Shown here: positions 28,108-38,198 of the stretch, one piece after another
Layout of the letters: each line of letters opens with the position of its first letter
Numbering within the stretch: position 1 is the stretch's first letter
From: an uncultured bacterium
GTDB taxonomy: Bacteria > Bacillota > Clostridia > Lachnospirales > Lachnospiraceae
DNA length: 64,000 nucleotides
NCBI GenBank assembly: GCA_947175015.1
Contig: CAMWLE010000002.1
Coordinates: 1-64,000, forward strand
Reading direction: 5' to 3'
Notes under the pieces: model-generated
What the model saw: the letters and a program-made list of their open reading frames with translations, nothing else
Told to the model about the DNA's origin: nothing
Database searches by the model: none
Program-made: the position numbers and the translations under genes

Positions 28108-29460
28108 ATGTATGATAATGAAATTTATTCCAATTCTGAAACAGGGAGATATACAGAATACCAGACCGGCAGTACTGCAGATCATTCGGTAAATCCGGAG
28201 CAGGTGGCAGGCAGCGGAAGCAGTACCGGAAAAGAGAAGAAGAAAAAGGGTAGTGTTCGCAAAGTGGTGTTGAGTGCAGGAATGGGATTGGCATTTGGAT
28301 TGTTTGCAGGCGGCGGCTTCTATGCAGTGAAGGTTGGAACAGATCAGTTAGCGCAGGCAGAGAATCCGAACGCAATGATTATGGATGAGACGGGGATTCA
28401 GAGTACAGGAGGCAATGGTGGACTGACGAATATCAATCAGATTACTTATGTCACAGATGATGTGTCCGATGTGGTAGAGGAAGTAATGCCGGCCATGGTG
28501 TCAATTATTAACAATTATACCAATACCGGCACAGGCATGACTATTTGGGGACAGAGATATGATTACAGTCAGCCAGGTGTATCCAGCGGCTCAGGTATTA
28601 TTTTGGCGGAAAACGAAAATGAACTTTTGATTGTGACCAACAATCATGTGGTGGAGGATACGGATGAGCTGCAGGTTATTTTTATAGATGGTTCCACAGC
28701 CATCGCCAATGTAAAGGGACTGGATGCAGAAATGGATCTGGCTGTGATTTCCGTAGCGCTGGATACTTTGTCCGAAGAGACCAGGAATGCCATTACTGTT
28801 GCTACTTTGGGCAATAGTGATGATCTGAAGCTGGGTTCTCCTGTCATTGCTATTGGCAATGCGTTAGGATATGGACAGTCTGTTACAGGCGGAATGATTA
28901 GTGCATTGAACCGTGAGATGACAGCGGAGGATGGCTCCACAGGAATCTTTATCCAGACCGACGCAGCGATTAATCATGGTAATTCCGGCGGTGCGCTGCT
29001 GAATATCAACGGTGAGGTGATTGGCATTAACTCCAGCAAGATGGACGGTTATAGCGTGGAGGGTATGGGATATGCTATTCCGATCAGCTCCGCCAGTCCA
29101 ATCATTGCGGAATTGATGGAACGTCAGACCAGGACGGAAATGGTAGCCGAGGAAGAAAAGGGCTATATGGGAATTTCCATGCGGGATGTTACCGCGCAGT
29201 ATGCGAGCATGCTGGGGATTCCTCAGGGAATTTCTGTGCAGGAGATAGAAGAAGGTTCGGCTGCTGAAAAGGCAGGCATGATGAAGTATGATATCATCGT
29301 GAAGTTTGACGGGCAGAAGGTATCCACAGGTGAAAAATTGCAGGAGACAGTGAGATATTACAGAGCTGGCGAGACTGTGACAGTAACAGTGCAGCGCCTT
29401 GTCAATGGTGCTTATGAGACCATTGACCTGGAAGTAACGTTGGGAAGCAGGGCGCAGTAA
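28108..29460 (+). CDS. HtrA/DegP-like trypsin-fold serine protease with PDZ domain
   Basis: ORF 28060..29460; likely start 28108 after aggaggtaatcgct; VTNNHVVEDTDEL, DLAVI, QTDAAINHGNSGGALLN, PDZ GYMGISMRDVT. Confidence 0.93.
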   Translation: MYDNEIYSNSETGRYTEYQTGSTADHSVNPEQVAGSGSSTGKEKKKKGSVRKVVLSAGMGLAFGLFAGGGFYAVKVGTDQLAQAENPNAMIMDETGIQSTGGNGGLTNINQITYVTDDVSDVVEEVMPAMVSIINNYTNTGTGMTIWGQRYDYSQPGVSSGSGIILAENENELLIVTNNHVVEDTDELQVIFIDGSTAIANVKGLDAEMDLAVISVALDTLSEETRNAITVATLGNSDDLKLGSPVIAIGNALGYGQSVTGGMISALNREMTAEDGSTGIFIQTDAAINHGNSGGALLNINGEVIGINSSKMDGYSVEGMGYAIPISSASPIIAELMERQTRTEMVAEEEKGYMGISMRDVTAQYASMLGIPQGISVQEIEEGSAAEKAGMMKYDIIVKFDGQKVSTGEKLQETVRYYRAGETVTVTVQRLVNGAYETIDLEVTLGSRAQ

Positions 29461-29561
29461 GATAGCGGTAAAAAGGCAGGCAGGAAATAATAAGGCTAGG
29501 CGCCAGAGTAAGAATAAAACCAGAATAAAATAAGAATGAAGTAAGAATAAAACAACAATAA

Positions 29562-29612
29562 AATAACAATATCCCAGGTATGCCTGCCATGGCTGCCTGG
29601 GATATTGTTATT
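29562..29612 (+). terminator. 17-bp perfect-stem hairpin after the HtrA gene
   Basis: AATAACAATATCCCAGG ... CCTGGGATATTGTTATT. Confidence 0.7.
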
Positions 29613-29805
29613 TCAGGTATTTTAACATATGGGCATATCATTTTTCGGAATATAGAAAAGGTTGACATAAAGTTACGGCATAAAAAGAGTAAGGAGGAAT
29701 GTTGAATTGTCCTGGTTGACTTCTATCCGGCTTCATTCTATAATACTCTTGTATTACATATGCTTTTCTTCATGTTCAGGAGAAAAGCAAAGAAATGAGG
29801 AATCT

Positions 29806-30912
29806 ATGAAAAAAGAAAAAAAACCAAAGACACACAAATTTTTTAAATTTATCCGCAGATTTTTTCTGGTGGTGCTGTCGTTTCTGCTGATAACATTTGT
29901 AGGCGCATATGCTGCTCTGTGGCTGATCTGTCATGGTCCCAGTCCTGCGGCGAGAGATTTGTTTGTGTCGACCATACTGGAAACGGGGCAGATGAAATTT
30001 CTGGCCTCCTGGTATTTCAATGAAGAGGAAATACTTGCCATTACCGGCCGTAACGGCATGACTCACAATGAGGAAGAAGTGAATCCTGATATGATCGTGA
30101 TTCCGACGCAGGGGGCTGCAGTGAGTCCTGACGAGGAGGAGCAGGAGCTTCCGGATGTGGAGATTGTGGAAATTTCCGGTCATTCCTTTTTTGCCAAACT
30201 GATGATCATTCGTGACCCGGCAAGAATCAGGCTTGCTACAATTTATCCTTGGTCTGATGATGCACATAGCAAGAGCGGGTTGACATTAGAGCAGTTGGTG
30301 CAGCAGGAAGATTGTATCGGCGGGGTGAACGGCGGTGAGTATCAATCTCTAGGCAACTGGGGCGGACAGCCCAAGGGACTTGTGGTATGCAGCGGAGAAA
30401 TTCAATATAATGTACCCCAGGCGGGGGATGTTATGATCGGCTTCAATGAGGATAATGTGCTGATCATTGCGGATACGGGGCATTTATCCGCAGGGCAGGT
30501 AGAAGCGTTCGTCGCCGACAATCAAATTCGGGATGCTGTGAGTTTCAAGGATATTGATGATGGAGATGATAATCACTTTACCAAGCTTATTATCAATGGT
30601 ACTGCTACGGAATTCAGCGGAAGCGGAAGCGGTGCCAACCCACGTACGGCAATCGGACAGAAGGCCGATGGGACGGTACTTCTGTTGGTAACGGATGGCC
30701 GTGGGGCCGGGGGGCATTTGGGCGCCACAGCAAGGGATCTGATTTCCATTATGCAGGAATATGGCGCGGTGAATGCTGCAAATCTGGATGGCGGCAGTTC
30801 TTCCGCCATGTATTATGACGGTACATATGAAATGTCCAGTGTGACACTGTATTATGCCACATCTTCCTGGTTGCTGCCCACCGCATTTGTGGTAGATAAG
30901 AAGGAGGAGTGA
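29806..30912 (+). CDS. phosphodiester glycosidase (NAGPA-domain) family protein, membrane-anchored
   Basis: ORF 29707..30912; likely start 29806 (MKKEKKPKTHKFFKFIRRFF); GGVNGGEYQ, NPRTAIGQKADGTVLLLVTDGR, NAANLDGGSSSAMYYDG. Confidence 0.85.
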   Translation: MKKEKKPKTHKFFKFIRRFFLVVLSFLLITFVGAYAALWLICHGPSPAARDLFVSTILETGQMKFLASWYFNEEEILAITGRNGMTHNEEEVNPDMIVIPTQGAAVSPDEEEQELPDVEIVEISGHSFFAKLMIIRDPARIRLATIYPWSDDAHSKSGLTLEQLVQQEDCIGGVNGGEYQSLGNWGGQPKGLVVCSGEIQYNVPQAGDVMIGFNEDNVLIIADTGHLSAGQVEAFVADNQIRDAVSFKDIDDGDDNHFTKLIINGTATEFSGSGSGANPRTAIGQKADGTVLLLVTDGRGAGGHLGATARDLISIMQEYGAVNAANLDGGSSSAMYYDGTYEMSSVTLYYATSSWLLPTAFVVDKKEE

Positions 30913-30915
30913 CAA

Positions 30916-32040
30916 ATGGCTGCTTATAAAAAGAGGAAATTTCCTGTATTTTTGTTGGGATATTTTATATTTTTAGTGGTACTGACTGGTTTTTGGGCCT
31001 ATGTGCTGAGATATGTGAGGGATAGTCTGGTCACTTATGAGGCTTCTCAGCCGGAACGGATCATGGAGAACTTTGTCAGGGAATTGGAAGAGGGAAAGGT
31101 AGAGGATCTGATTATCTTCCCTGTTGCGCAGAACAGATTTGAGGATATGGATATTGTGCAAAATCGTTATATGTCATATCTTGCCGGGCAGAATATCAGC
31201 TATGAAAAGGCGCCCGGAAGCTATGATGTGCAGAAACCGGTTTATAATATCTATGCCGGTGACCGGAAAGTGGCTTCTGTGGCTTTGAGGGAGGTATCCT
31301 CGGAGCCGTTGATGTTTATTCTTGCTGTGCAGGAATGGGAGATTGTTTCTGTGGAGCCTGTACTTGATACAGGGGAAAAGAATTTGCTGATACATGTTCC
31401 TGATAGCTGTACCGTTCAAATAAACGGAATTACAGCGGATGAACGGGAATTAACAGGAAACAAATGGGATATGGAAGAGTTTGAATATGCGGCGGAATAT
31501 GTGTCGGTGCCTTATCTTGTAGAGTATGAGATTTCCAATCTGTTTGAAGCGCCGGAGGTGGTGATCAGGGACAGCTATGGACAGGAGATGGAATATACGG
31601 AAGAAGAGGGTATCATAGAAGCGGTTGCTTTTCCCAGCGGACAGATAGAGCAGGCGTTGGCAGATTATGTATTGAAAAATGCGAAAAATTACTCGGATTT
31701 TTTCTCGGGTGACCTTGCCGGCGGTAGAAACAGTGTGGAACCCCTCAGGTATATGTTCCCAAAAGATTCCTATTTCCTGGAGCAGGCCGATCATTACCGC
31801 AGATATGATCTATGGATGTACAGTCAGCACCAGGCGCCTACTTTTGCCAATGAGAGTGTGACCAATTATGTGAGATATTCAGAAGACTTTTTCTCATGTG
31901 ATGTGTATTTTGAGAAGACAATGGTACTTACTAAGACAGGCGAAGTACGGACGGTTGTCACAAATGACAAATACTATTATGTCAATATAGACGGCAAGTG
32001 GGTGGTTGTGGATATGAGAACGATACTTGGAGATGAGTGA
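30916..32040 (+). CDS. conserved hypothetical membrane-anchored extracytoplasmic protein
   Basis: 374 aa; single N-terminal TM (FPVFLLGYFIFLVVLTGFWAYVL), 3 bp after the previous stop. Confidence 0.65.
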   Translation: MAAYKKRKFPVFLLGYFIFLVVLTGFWAYVLRYVRDSLVTYEASQPERIMENFVRELEEGKVEDLIIFPVAQNRFEDMDIVQNRYMSYLAGQNISYEKAPGSYDVQKPVYNIYAGDRKVASVALREVSSEPLMFILAVQEWEIVSVEPVLDTGEKNLLIHVPDSCTVQINGITADERELTGNKWDMEEFEYAAEYVSVPYLVEYEISNLFEAPEVVIRDSYGQEMEYTEEEGIIEAVAFPSGQIEQALADYVLKNAKNYSDFFSGDLAGGRNSVEPLRYMFPKDSYFLEQADHYRRYDLWMYSQHQAPTFANESVTNYVRYSEDFFSCDVYFEKTMVLTKTGEVRTVVTNDKYYYVNIDGKWVVVDMRTILGDE

Positions 32041-32140
32041 GAATACGGTAGGGGGGCCTGATATTCTGATATTGCCTTTTGTGGCGGGGGGACAATGAGG
32101 GAACTTGGATTTGGCAAGAATCAGGCAGGAGGCGATTAAA

Positions 32141-34840
32141 ATGCAGGATATATATATGTTTCGTGGGAATTACATCGTATATCAGGGTAAGCATATTGCA
32201 CTGGATAGCAGTTCGCTTCTTTTGGACGGCAGTTTGGACGATGATACAACCAAAATGTATACATATGTATATCATGATCTAAAGACAGTGTTGGATGTGG
32301 TCAACAGGCAGGAAAAGGATGGGAAACAGATTACGGTGTATATTGCACCTTACGTCTATTGGATTGATGACCCGGATGCTGAGGACACGGTATGTCCGGA
32401 GGAAGGGTATGGGGAACCATATGGTATGGTGGTGGATTGTGATTCTCTTAAACTGACAGGTCTGACGGATACACCATCTGAGGTGGTGCTGGCTGGAAAC
32501 AGAGGACAATCCCATGGCGCGATGGGGAATTATACCATGTTCTATTTTCGCGTGAGGCACCTGGAATTGGCGAATCTGACCCTGGGGAATTATTGCAGTG
32601 TGGATTTGGAGTATCCTTCCTTGCCAACATTGAGTCATAGGAAGCGGACGGGAGTGTTCACGCAGGCGCAGTTGGCGAAACAATCAGGGGACAAGTTTTT
32701 GGCCCGAAATTGCCGTTTTGTCAGCAGATTGAATTTATGCCCTGTCTGTGGAGGTGAGAGGTGCCTATATGATCATTGTCATTTTGAATGTACGGATGAT
32801 GCTTTAAATGGCAGGGCGGTGTATGTGGGATGCGATTTTGCGTTTTATGGGAGCAGACCATTGTATGACACCAGGGATTCAGGTGCGGTTTTCCTCGGAT
32901 GCCGGTTTCAGGGCAGAACCCAAGGGGACGGGATGGAACGAAAACAATATTTTACCAAGGAAAGCGGTCCGGTGACAGTGGTGGATTGCGAATATTGGTG
33001 CGAAGCGAACGAGATGCGGGAGCCGGAGTCTCGGATTGCGTGGACAAAATATCCCCGTCCCGGATTAAAATGTTATCAATATGAGATGTGGTTTGATGAA
33101 AGTTCTGTTAATCGTTGGCAGTCCGGCTTGCTTGTAAAGGCGCATAATTCCTCGCGCAAATTGATTTCTATCGGTGGGGAGGGTGCACCGGAAACGGTTT
33201 CCATGAAAGGGAAGGAATTGCTGTATGGATATCGTCTGGAGACGGAAGAGGGCATTGTCTATAATACATTTAATTTGTTAAGAGGCATGGATGGGTGGGA
33301 CCCTATGGAAATGAAGGCATATGCTGTGGAGGCGGGAAAAGACAGGATACCTACGCTGCTCAGGGTGGAGGTTGTCGGAAGGGTATCGGAACAGGCTGTT
33401 GGGGAGGCGGGAAGGGTTAGTATCATAGGAAAAGAAGGAGTCGTATTACGGGCAAGGGCCTTTTATTATTATGGGAAAGAGGCAGAGCATGTACAGATTT
33501 CCTACCAGGTCAGTGAACAGGATAAGGCGTATATAAAATTGACGGAATATGGTGATGGAAGTTGTCTGGCAGAAGGGGATAATGATGATGAGATAGAGCG
33601 AAAGGTGTTGGTTCTGGCTGCCACACCGGAGGGGTTGGAAGGGGCAGTGGAATTGACAGTGTATCCGCAGCTTATGGAGGCACCGGATTTTTTAGAGGCG
33701 CCGGAGATGATACAGGAAGAAAAGGGAAGCTGTTGTATCCGTTACAGGCTCGCTTTGGAGGGGTATAAAGACAGGTCTGTTATTTCCTGGTATCGCTGTG
33801 AAGATGCGGAGGGAAGAAATCCTGTGTTAACTGCGGTGACCAGAGAGAATGAACCATTGCAGACATATCCCTTGACAGACGGAGATGTGGGATATCATCT
33901 GATGGCGAAAATGGTTCCATGCCATATGCGCAGCAGGCAAGGGGAGGCGGTGGTGTTGGTTTCCGGAAGGCCGGTCTTCGAGGAAGATATTTTGGAAAAG
34001 CAGTGGGAGACAGAAGATGGTATCCAAAAGATTATGATATCTACGGATTTTCGCAATATGCCTGCAATATCACAGGAGAAGGTGCGCCCTGGTTTTTGGA
34101 CGGTGGATTGTCGGCGGCCTGGGGATACGTTGAATTTCGCAAAGTGGGCAGAGGTAGATAGTAGAGAGTATGGCGGTGAGCATGACAGAGAGCAGGCCGT
34201 AGAGTGTAGCGGGAAGTATGGCAGAGAGTGTAGCAGGGAGCATGCCAGAGAGCCATGGAAGTATGGACAGACAGGGAATGGAAGTGTAGGTGTCGGATTA
34301 TATCAGAATGTGCAGGGGGCCAGGTTATTATATACACCGGTGGAAGGCGTATATGGAGATATGAGGCTGCGGCTTCTGGCAGACCCGGCCAAGACAGCCG
34401 GACAGGGATTTGGCAGTGCCGGTCAGTATATGGATATTTGTATTAAGTTTGATACATTATCACTAACTGGGTATGGAGTGCGGATAGTCCGAACAAAAGA
34501 AGCATCTGATGGTGTCCGGTTTGTCCCGGTACAGTATGACCATGGAGAGGTGCGGCTGCTGAAGGAAGGAGTCATGACCTCCTGTTATTGTACGGGATGC
34601 GAAATTGTGTTATCAGCCAGGGGTGGTCGTTTGATGATTCATGGGGAGTCAAAGATGGTGGACGCCATGGAAAGAAAATGTCGATATGAGGCTGTGGCGG
34701 ATATGATGGTGGAGATAGAAGAAAATTCTTACGGCGGAATTGCCATATGGCATACCGGTACGCCTGGCACCGGTGGCTGGCAGAATACGACCATGCTGCA
34801 TTTCCTGGAAGTAAGTGTGAAGGAAAGGATGGCAGAATAA
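32141..34840 (+). CDS. pectinesterase-like right-handed beta-helix protein with Cys-rich insertion, no signal peptide
   Basis: ORF 32105..34840; likely start 32141 (MQDIYMFRGNY); beta-helix-like repeats, CPVCGGERCLYDHCHFEC cluster. Confidence 0.55.
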   Translation: MQDIYMFRGNYIVYQGKHIALDSSSLLLDGSLDDDTTKMYTYVYHDLKTVLDVVNRQEKDGKQITVYIAPYVYWIDDPDAEDTVCPEEGYGEPYGMVVDCDSLKLTGLTDTPSEVVLAGNRGQSHGAMGNYTMFYFRVRHLELANLTLGNYCSVDLEYPSLPTLSHRKRTGVFTQAQLAKQSGDKFLARNCRFVSRLNLCPVCGGERCLYDHCHFECTDDALNGRAVYVGCDFAFYGSRPLYDTRDSGAVFLGCRFQGRTQGDGMERKQYFTKESGPVTVVDCEYWCEANEMREPESRIAWTKYPRPGLKCYQYEMWFDESSVNRWQSGLLVKAHNSSRKLISIGGEGAPETVSMKGKELLYGYRLETEEGIVYNTFNLLRGMDGWDPMEMKAYAVEAGKDRIPTLLRVEVVGRVSEQAVGEAGRVSIIGKEGVVLRARAFYYYGKEAEHVQISYQVSEQDKAYIKLTEYGDGSCLAEGDNDDEIERKVLVLAATPEGLEGAVELTVYPQLMEAPDFLEAPEMIQEEKGSCCIRYRLALEGYKDRSVISWYRCEDAEGRNPVLTAVTRENEPLQTYPLTDGDVGYHLMAKMVPCHMRSRQGEAVVLVSGRPVFEEDILEKQWETEDGIQKIMISTDFRNMPAISQEKVRPGFWTVDCRRPGDTLNFAKWAEVDSREYGGEHDREQAVECSGKYGRECSREHAREPWKYGQTGNGSVGVGLYQNVQGARLLYTPVEGVYGDMRLRLLADPAKTAGQGFGSAGQYMDICIKFDTLSLTGYGVRIVRTKEASDGVRFVPVQYDHGEVRLLKEGVMTSCYCTGCEIVLSARGGRLMIHGESKMVDAMERKCRYEAVADMMVEIEENSYGGIAIWHTGTPGTGGWQNTTMLHFLEVSVKERMAE
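34165..34266 (+). repeat. in-frame degenerate 45-48 bp repeat inside the beta-helix protein gene
   Basis: agtatgg recurs at 34167, 34215 and 34260; encodes YGGEHDREQAVECSGK / YGRECSREHAREPWK / YGQ. Confidence 0.65.
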
Positions 34841-35119
34841 AACATTTGAAAACAGGATGTTGGTAAATTGGAAAGGAATATAGCTATAAAAAATAAAATC
34901 TTCTTGTCGCATATTGTATTTTGAACATGCAATGTCGCATACTATGGTTATTGACGATTTTATTGTGTATGCCGCAATGTGCGGACGGAAGTTGCGATTC
35001 ACAGATTGGCATTGAATAAAGAAGTACTGTATAAAGTAAGTATGTATTCAGGAAAGGATGCCAAAAGATGAGCTGTTATGGATATTGCAGATGTGAATTG
35101 CGGCCGGATTGGAGGAAAC

Positions 35120-35896
35120 ATGGAAGAATTTATTATTTTATCAATTCCTTTTCTGGGTACCACCCTTGGAGCGGCTATGGTGTTCTTTATGAAAGCGAAA
35201 ATGAATCCGCAGTTGGAAAAGTTATTGCTTGGTTTTGCCGCCGGTGTTATGATTGCCGCATCTGTGTGGTCGCTTTTGATTCCTGCCATTGAGTTGGTGG
35301 AGAAGAAGGGGGGAAAGGCCTGGTTTCCGGCAGCGACGGGATTTTTGCTGGGTGTAGGCTTTTTGCTGCTGCTTGACAGCCTGGTACCGCATCTTCATAT
35401 AGATGATGAGAGACCGGAAGGTGTGAAATCTAATTTGCAGAAAACTACCATGCTGGCATTGGCGGTAGCACTTCACAATCTGCCGGAGGGTATGGCGGTG
35501 GGGGTAGCTTTTGCAGGGGCGATGACAGATGGAACCGGTATGACCCTTGCAGCAGCGCTGGCGCTGGCCATAGGCATTGCCATTCAGAATTTTCCGGAGG
35601 GAGCTATTATTTCCATGCCCCTTAGAAATGTGGGGGCTTCCCGGCCGAAGGCGTTCTGGTTTGGTGTGTTATCCGGCGTGGTGGAGCCAATAGGGGCAGT
35701 GGTGACTATTCTGCTGGCAGAACAGATTGTGCCGATACTGCCTTACTTTCTGGCTTTTGCGGCAGGGGCTATGATCTATGTAGTGACAGAAGAATTGATT
35801 CCTGAAGCCCAGGCAGGTGAACATACTAATATTGGTACTATTGGTGTGGCTGTGGGCTTCGCTATGATGATGATATTGGATGTGGCGCTGGGATAA
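35120..35896 (+). CDS. ZIP family metal transporter
   Basis: ORF 35078..35896; likely start 35120 (MEEFIILSIPFLGTTLGAAMVFF); ALAVALHNLPEGMAVGVAF and IGIAIQNFPEGAIIS metal-binding helices. Confidence 0.92.
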   Translation: MEEFIILSIPFLGTTLGAAMVFFMKAKMNPQLEKLLLGFAAGVMIAASVWSLLIPAIELVEKKGGKAWFPAATGFLLGVGFLLLLDSLVPHLHIDDERPEGVKSNLQKTTMLALAVALHNLPEGMAVGVAFAGAMTDGTGMTLAAALALAIGIAIQNFPEGAIISMPLRNVGASRPKAFWFGVLSGVVEPIGAVVTILLAEQIVPILPYFLAFAAGAMIYVVTEELIPEAQAGEHTNIGTIGVAVGFAMMMILDVALG

Positions 35897-35948
35897 GTGT
35901 GAAGGATGGGAAAAATTGCTGTAAACGGCAATGGAATAGGAGAAAAAT

Positions 35949-36677
35949 ATGCGGATATTGGTGATACGACATGGGGACCCGGATTATGAGAAGGATTCCC
36001 TGACAGAGAAGGGCTGGCGAGAGGCAGAATTGCTGGCAGAACGGATTTCAAAACTTGATGTGGCAAAATTTTATTGTTCCCCTCTTGGCAGAGCAAGGGA
36101 CACGGCAGCGGTTACCTTAGAGAAAATGGATAGAACAGCGGTTACCTGTGACTGGCTGAGAGAATTTCCGCCGTTGATTAACCGGCCTGATAATACGAAA
36201 ATGAAAAAAATTTCCTGGGACTGGCTGCCGGAGGACTGGACGGCAGAAGCGGCATATTTTCGGCGGGATCAGTGGTATGAAACGGAAATTATGCGGGATG
36301 GAAAGGTGGGCGAGACCTATCAGAAAATTATTCATAGTTTTGATACATTGCTGGCAGAACATGGGTATGTAAGAGAAGGGGAGTATTACAGAGTGGAACG
36401 GCCAAATCGAGATACCATTGTGTTCTTCTGCCATTTTGGTCTGGAATGTGTGCTTTTAAGCCATCTTATGAATGTGTCTCCTATGATACTCTGGCATCAC
36501 ACTTGCGCTGCGCCCACGTCTGTGACTACGGTTGTCACGGAAGAGCGCAGAAAGGGCAAGGCAGTGTTCCGAGTAAGTGCCTTCGGCGATATTTCTCATT
36601 TGTATGCGGCAGGTGAGGCACCGGCCTTTTCAGCACGATTCTGTGAAACGTATGACAGTGATGAAAGACATGATTGA
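35949..36677 (+). CDS. histidine phosphatase family protein
   Basis: 242 aa; MRILVIRHGDPDYEKDSLTEKG (RHG), FYCSPLGRARDTA, FCHFGLECVLLSHL. Confidence 0.88.
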   Translation: MRILVIRHGDPDYEKDSLTEKGWREAELLAERISKLDVAKFYCSPLGRARDTAAVTLEKMDRTAVTCDWLREFPPLINRPDNTKMKKISWDWLPEDWTAEAAYFRRDQWYETEIMRDGKVGETYQKIIHSFDTLLAEHGYVREGEYYRVERPNRDTIVFFCHFGLECVLLSHLMNVSPMILWHHTCAAPTSVTTVVTEERRKGKAVFRVSAFGDISHLYAAGEAPAFSARFCETYDSDERHD

Positions 36678-36731
36678 TTTAGGTAGAATGAGTTGTACTG
36701 CAATATTTGAAGCGTAAAAAAATTACCGCTT

Positions 36732-36766
36732 CTATCCGGCGTGGGATTGCCGGATAGGGCGGGTTT
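36732..36766 (+). terminator. intrinsic terminator-like hairpin
   Basis: ctatccggc-gtgggatt-gccggatag followed by ggcgggtttt. Confidence 0.65.
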
Positions 36767-36792
36767 TCGTCGATTCCATTCCGTTTTATTAT

Positions 36793-37101
36793 TCATGTAC
36801 CTATCCAGCAAATTGCAATGATAATAGATTCAACAATGAGACGAATCATATGATGATGAATATGAATATTATTTTGCTTTATCCCATTGATAAGTGTACC
36901 AACGGAAATAAGTATCATACTGATAATCAAAATGATAATTAAATTTTTGCACCAAATCATGTTTAACAATGCGTATGCCAGAATGAACAACCCTCCAATT
37001 GCTATGAGTGCGGAGGATATATTTTTTGACTTGTTTTTTATTACTGCAAACAGCATTAATACCGCATAGAGTATTGCGATAACAGTTCCGCAAATTTTCA
37101 T
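36793..37101 (-). CDS. small integral membrane protein (three-gene XRE/DUF2975 cassette)
   Basis: 102 aa hydrophobic protein immediately downstream of the XRE gene. Confidence 0.55.
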   Translation of the reverse strand: MKICGTVIAILYAVLMLFAVIKNKSKNISSALIAIGGLFILAYALLNMIWCKNLIIILIISMILISVGTLINGIKQNNIHIHHHMIRLIVESIIIAICWIGT

Positions 37102-37102
37102 G

Positions 37103-37318
37103 TTAATCTCCCTTTATTCTTTTATATTCCAAAATATCTCCTGGCTGACAATCAAGGACATCACATATTGCTTCTAAAGTTGAAAAGCGGATTGCACTAA
37201 TTTTTCCTGTCTTCATTTTGGATAAATTCACATTGGCAACACCCACTTTTTCTGATAATTCTTTTAAAGACATTTTTCGATCTGCCATTACTCTATCTAA
37301 TCTCATAATAATTGGCAC
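37103..37318 (-). CDS. XRE/YozG-like HTH transcriptional regulator
   Basis: 71 aa; LDRVMADRKMSLKELSEKVGVANVNLSKMKTGKISAIRFSTLEAICDVLDCQPGDILEY. Confidence 0.9.
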   Translation of the reverse strand: MPIIMRLDRVMADRKMSLKELSEKVGVANVNLSKMKTGKISAIRFSTLEAICDVLDCQPGDILEYKRIKGD

Positions 37319-37327
37319 GTCATCACC

Positions 37328-37876
37328 TCATAAAGTTTCATCTGATTCTTGTTGTAAATCGCAACCATAGCTAAATATGTAGGAAATGCAATAAATTACC
37401 ATACCAATTATCAGTCCGACAACATTAACTCTCCAAGTCAATTCTCCAATGGTGTAATAATCTACCAATGCGTCAGAATAACTTCCCACAATACTTAAAA
37501 TAATAGTTATGATTGCAAGTTTTTTAATTCGTATGGTATTTTGATGTAAAAATGGTGTGTAACCTTTTTGGATATCATGAAAAATCGCATGAAGATAAAA
37601 TACAATGAATGATATCAGTACTGTATCTATCAGCATAAAAACAAACATGAACAGAAGTGACTTCGGAGCAATACTTATAGTAGTTCCATTGTTTGCCGTG
37701 ACATGAAATGCAGCAAGAAAAGATGATCTCATATTTTCACCCGAAAACATCAAAATACAAATCGCAGACAATGCTAACATGATTACAATACTTGATACAA
37801 TCATTCCCAGCTTGAGAATAACAGTTAGTTTTTTACTTACATTAACAATTTTTTCTTGATTTGATATCATTTTCAT
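37328..37876 (-). CDS. DUF2975-like integral membrane protein
   Basis: 182 aa, four predicted TM segments, paired with YozG-like HTH gene as is typical of the family. Confidence 0.7.
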   Translation of the reverse strand: MKMISNQEKIVNVSKKLTVILKLGMIVSSIVIMLALSAICILMFSGENMRSSFLAAFHVTANNGTTISIAPKSLLFMFVFMLIDTVLISFIVFYLHAIFHDIQKGYTPFLHQNTIRIKKLAIITIILSIVGSYSDALVDYYTIGELTWRVNVVGLIIGMVIYCISYIFSYGCDLQQESDETL

Positions 37877-38198
37877 TTTGCACCTCCTATATAACGATTA
37901 TAGGACATAAATTTATGATAGTCAATAATTTTTATATGATTATCGTTAATTATTGGAAAAATATTTTATAACTTATGTTTTTTTGACATATAGGAGTATT
38001 TTGTGGTATAACTGTATCAGGAGGATTTTATCAGTTGGAAAACTTATATAATTGAAAAAATCTGAATACTATGTTATCATAGTGGTAGGTGTGAAGGATA
38101 GAACTGTTGCTGAGGCAGATTTTATCTCACCTATGGTTACAGTATGGGAGGATGCCCTTGGATGATATGTGCGTGGGGGCGCACAGATGGGAGTTAGT

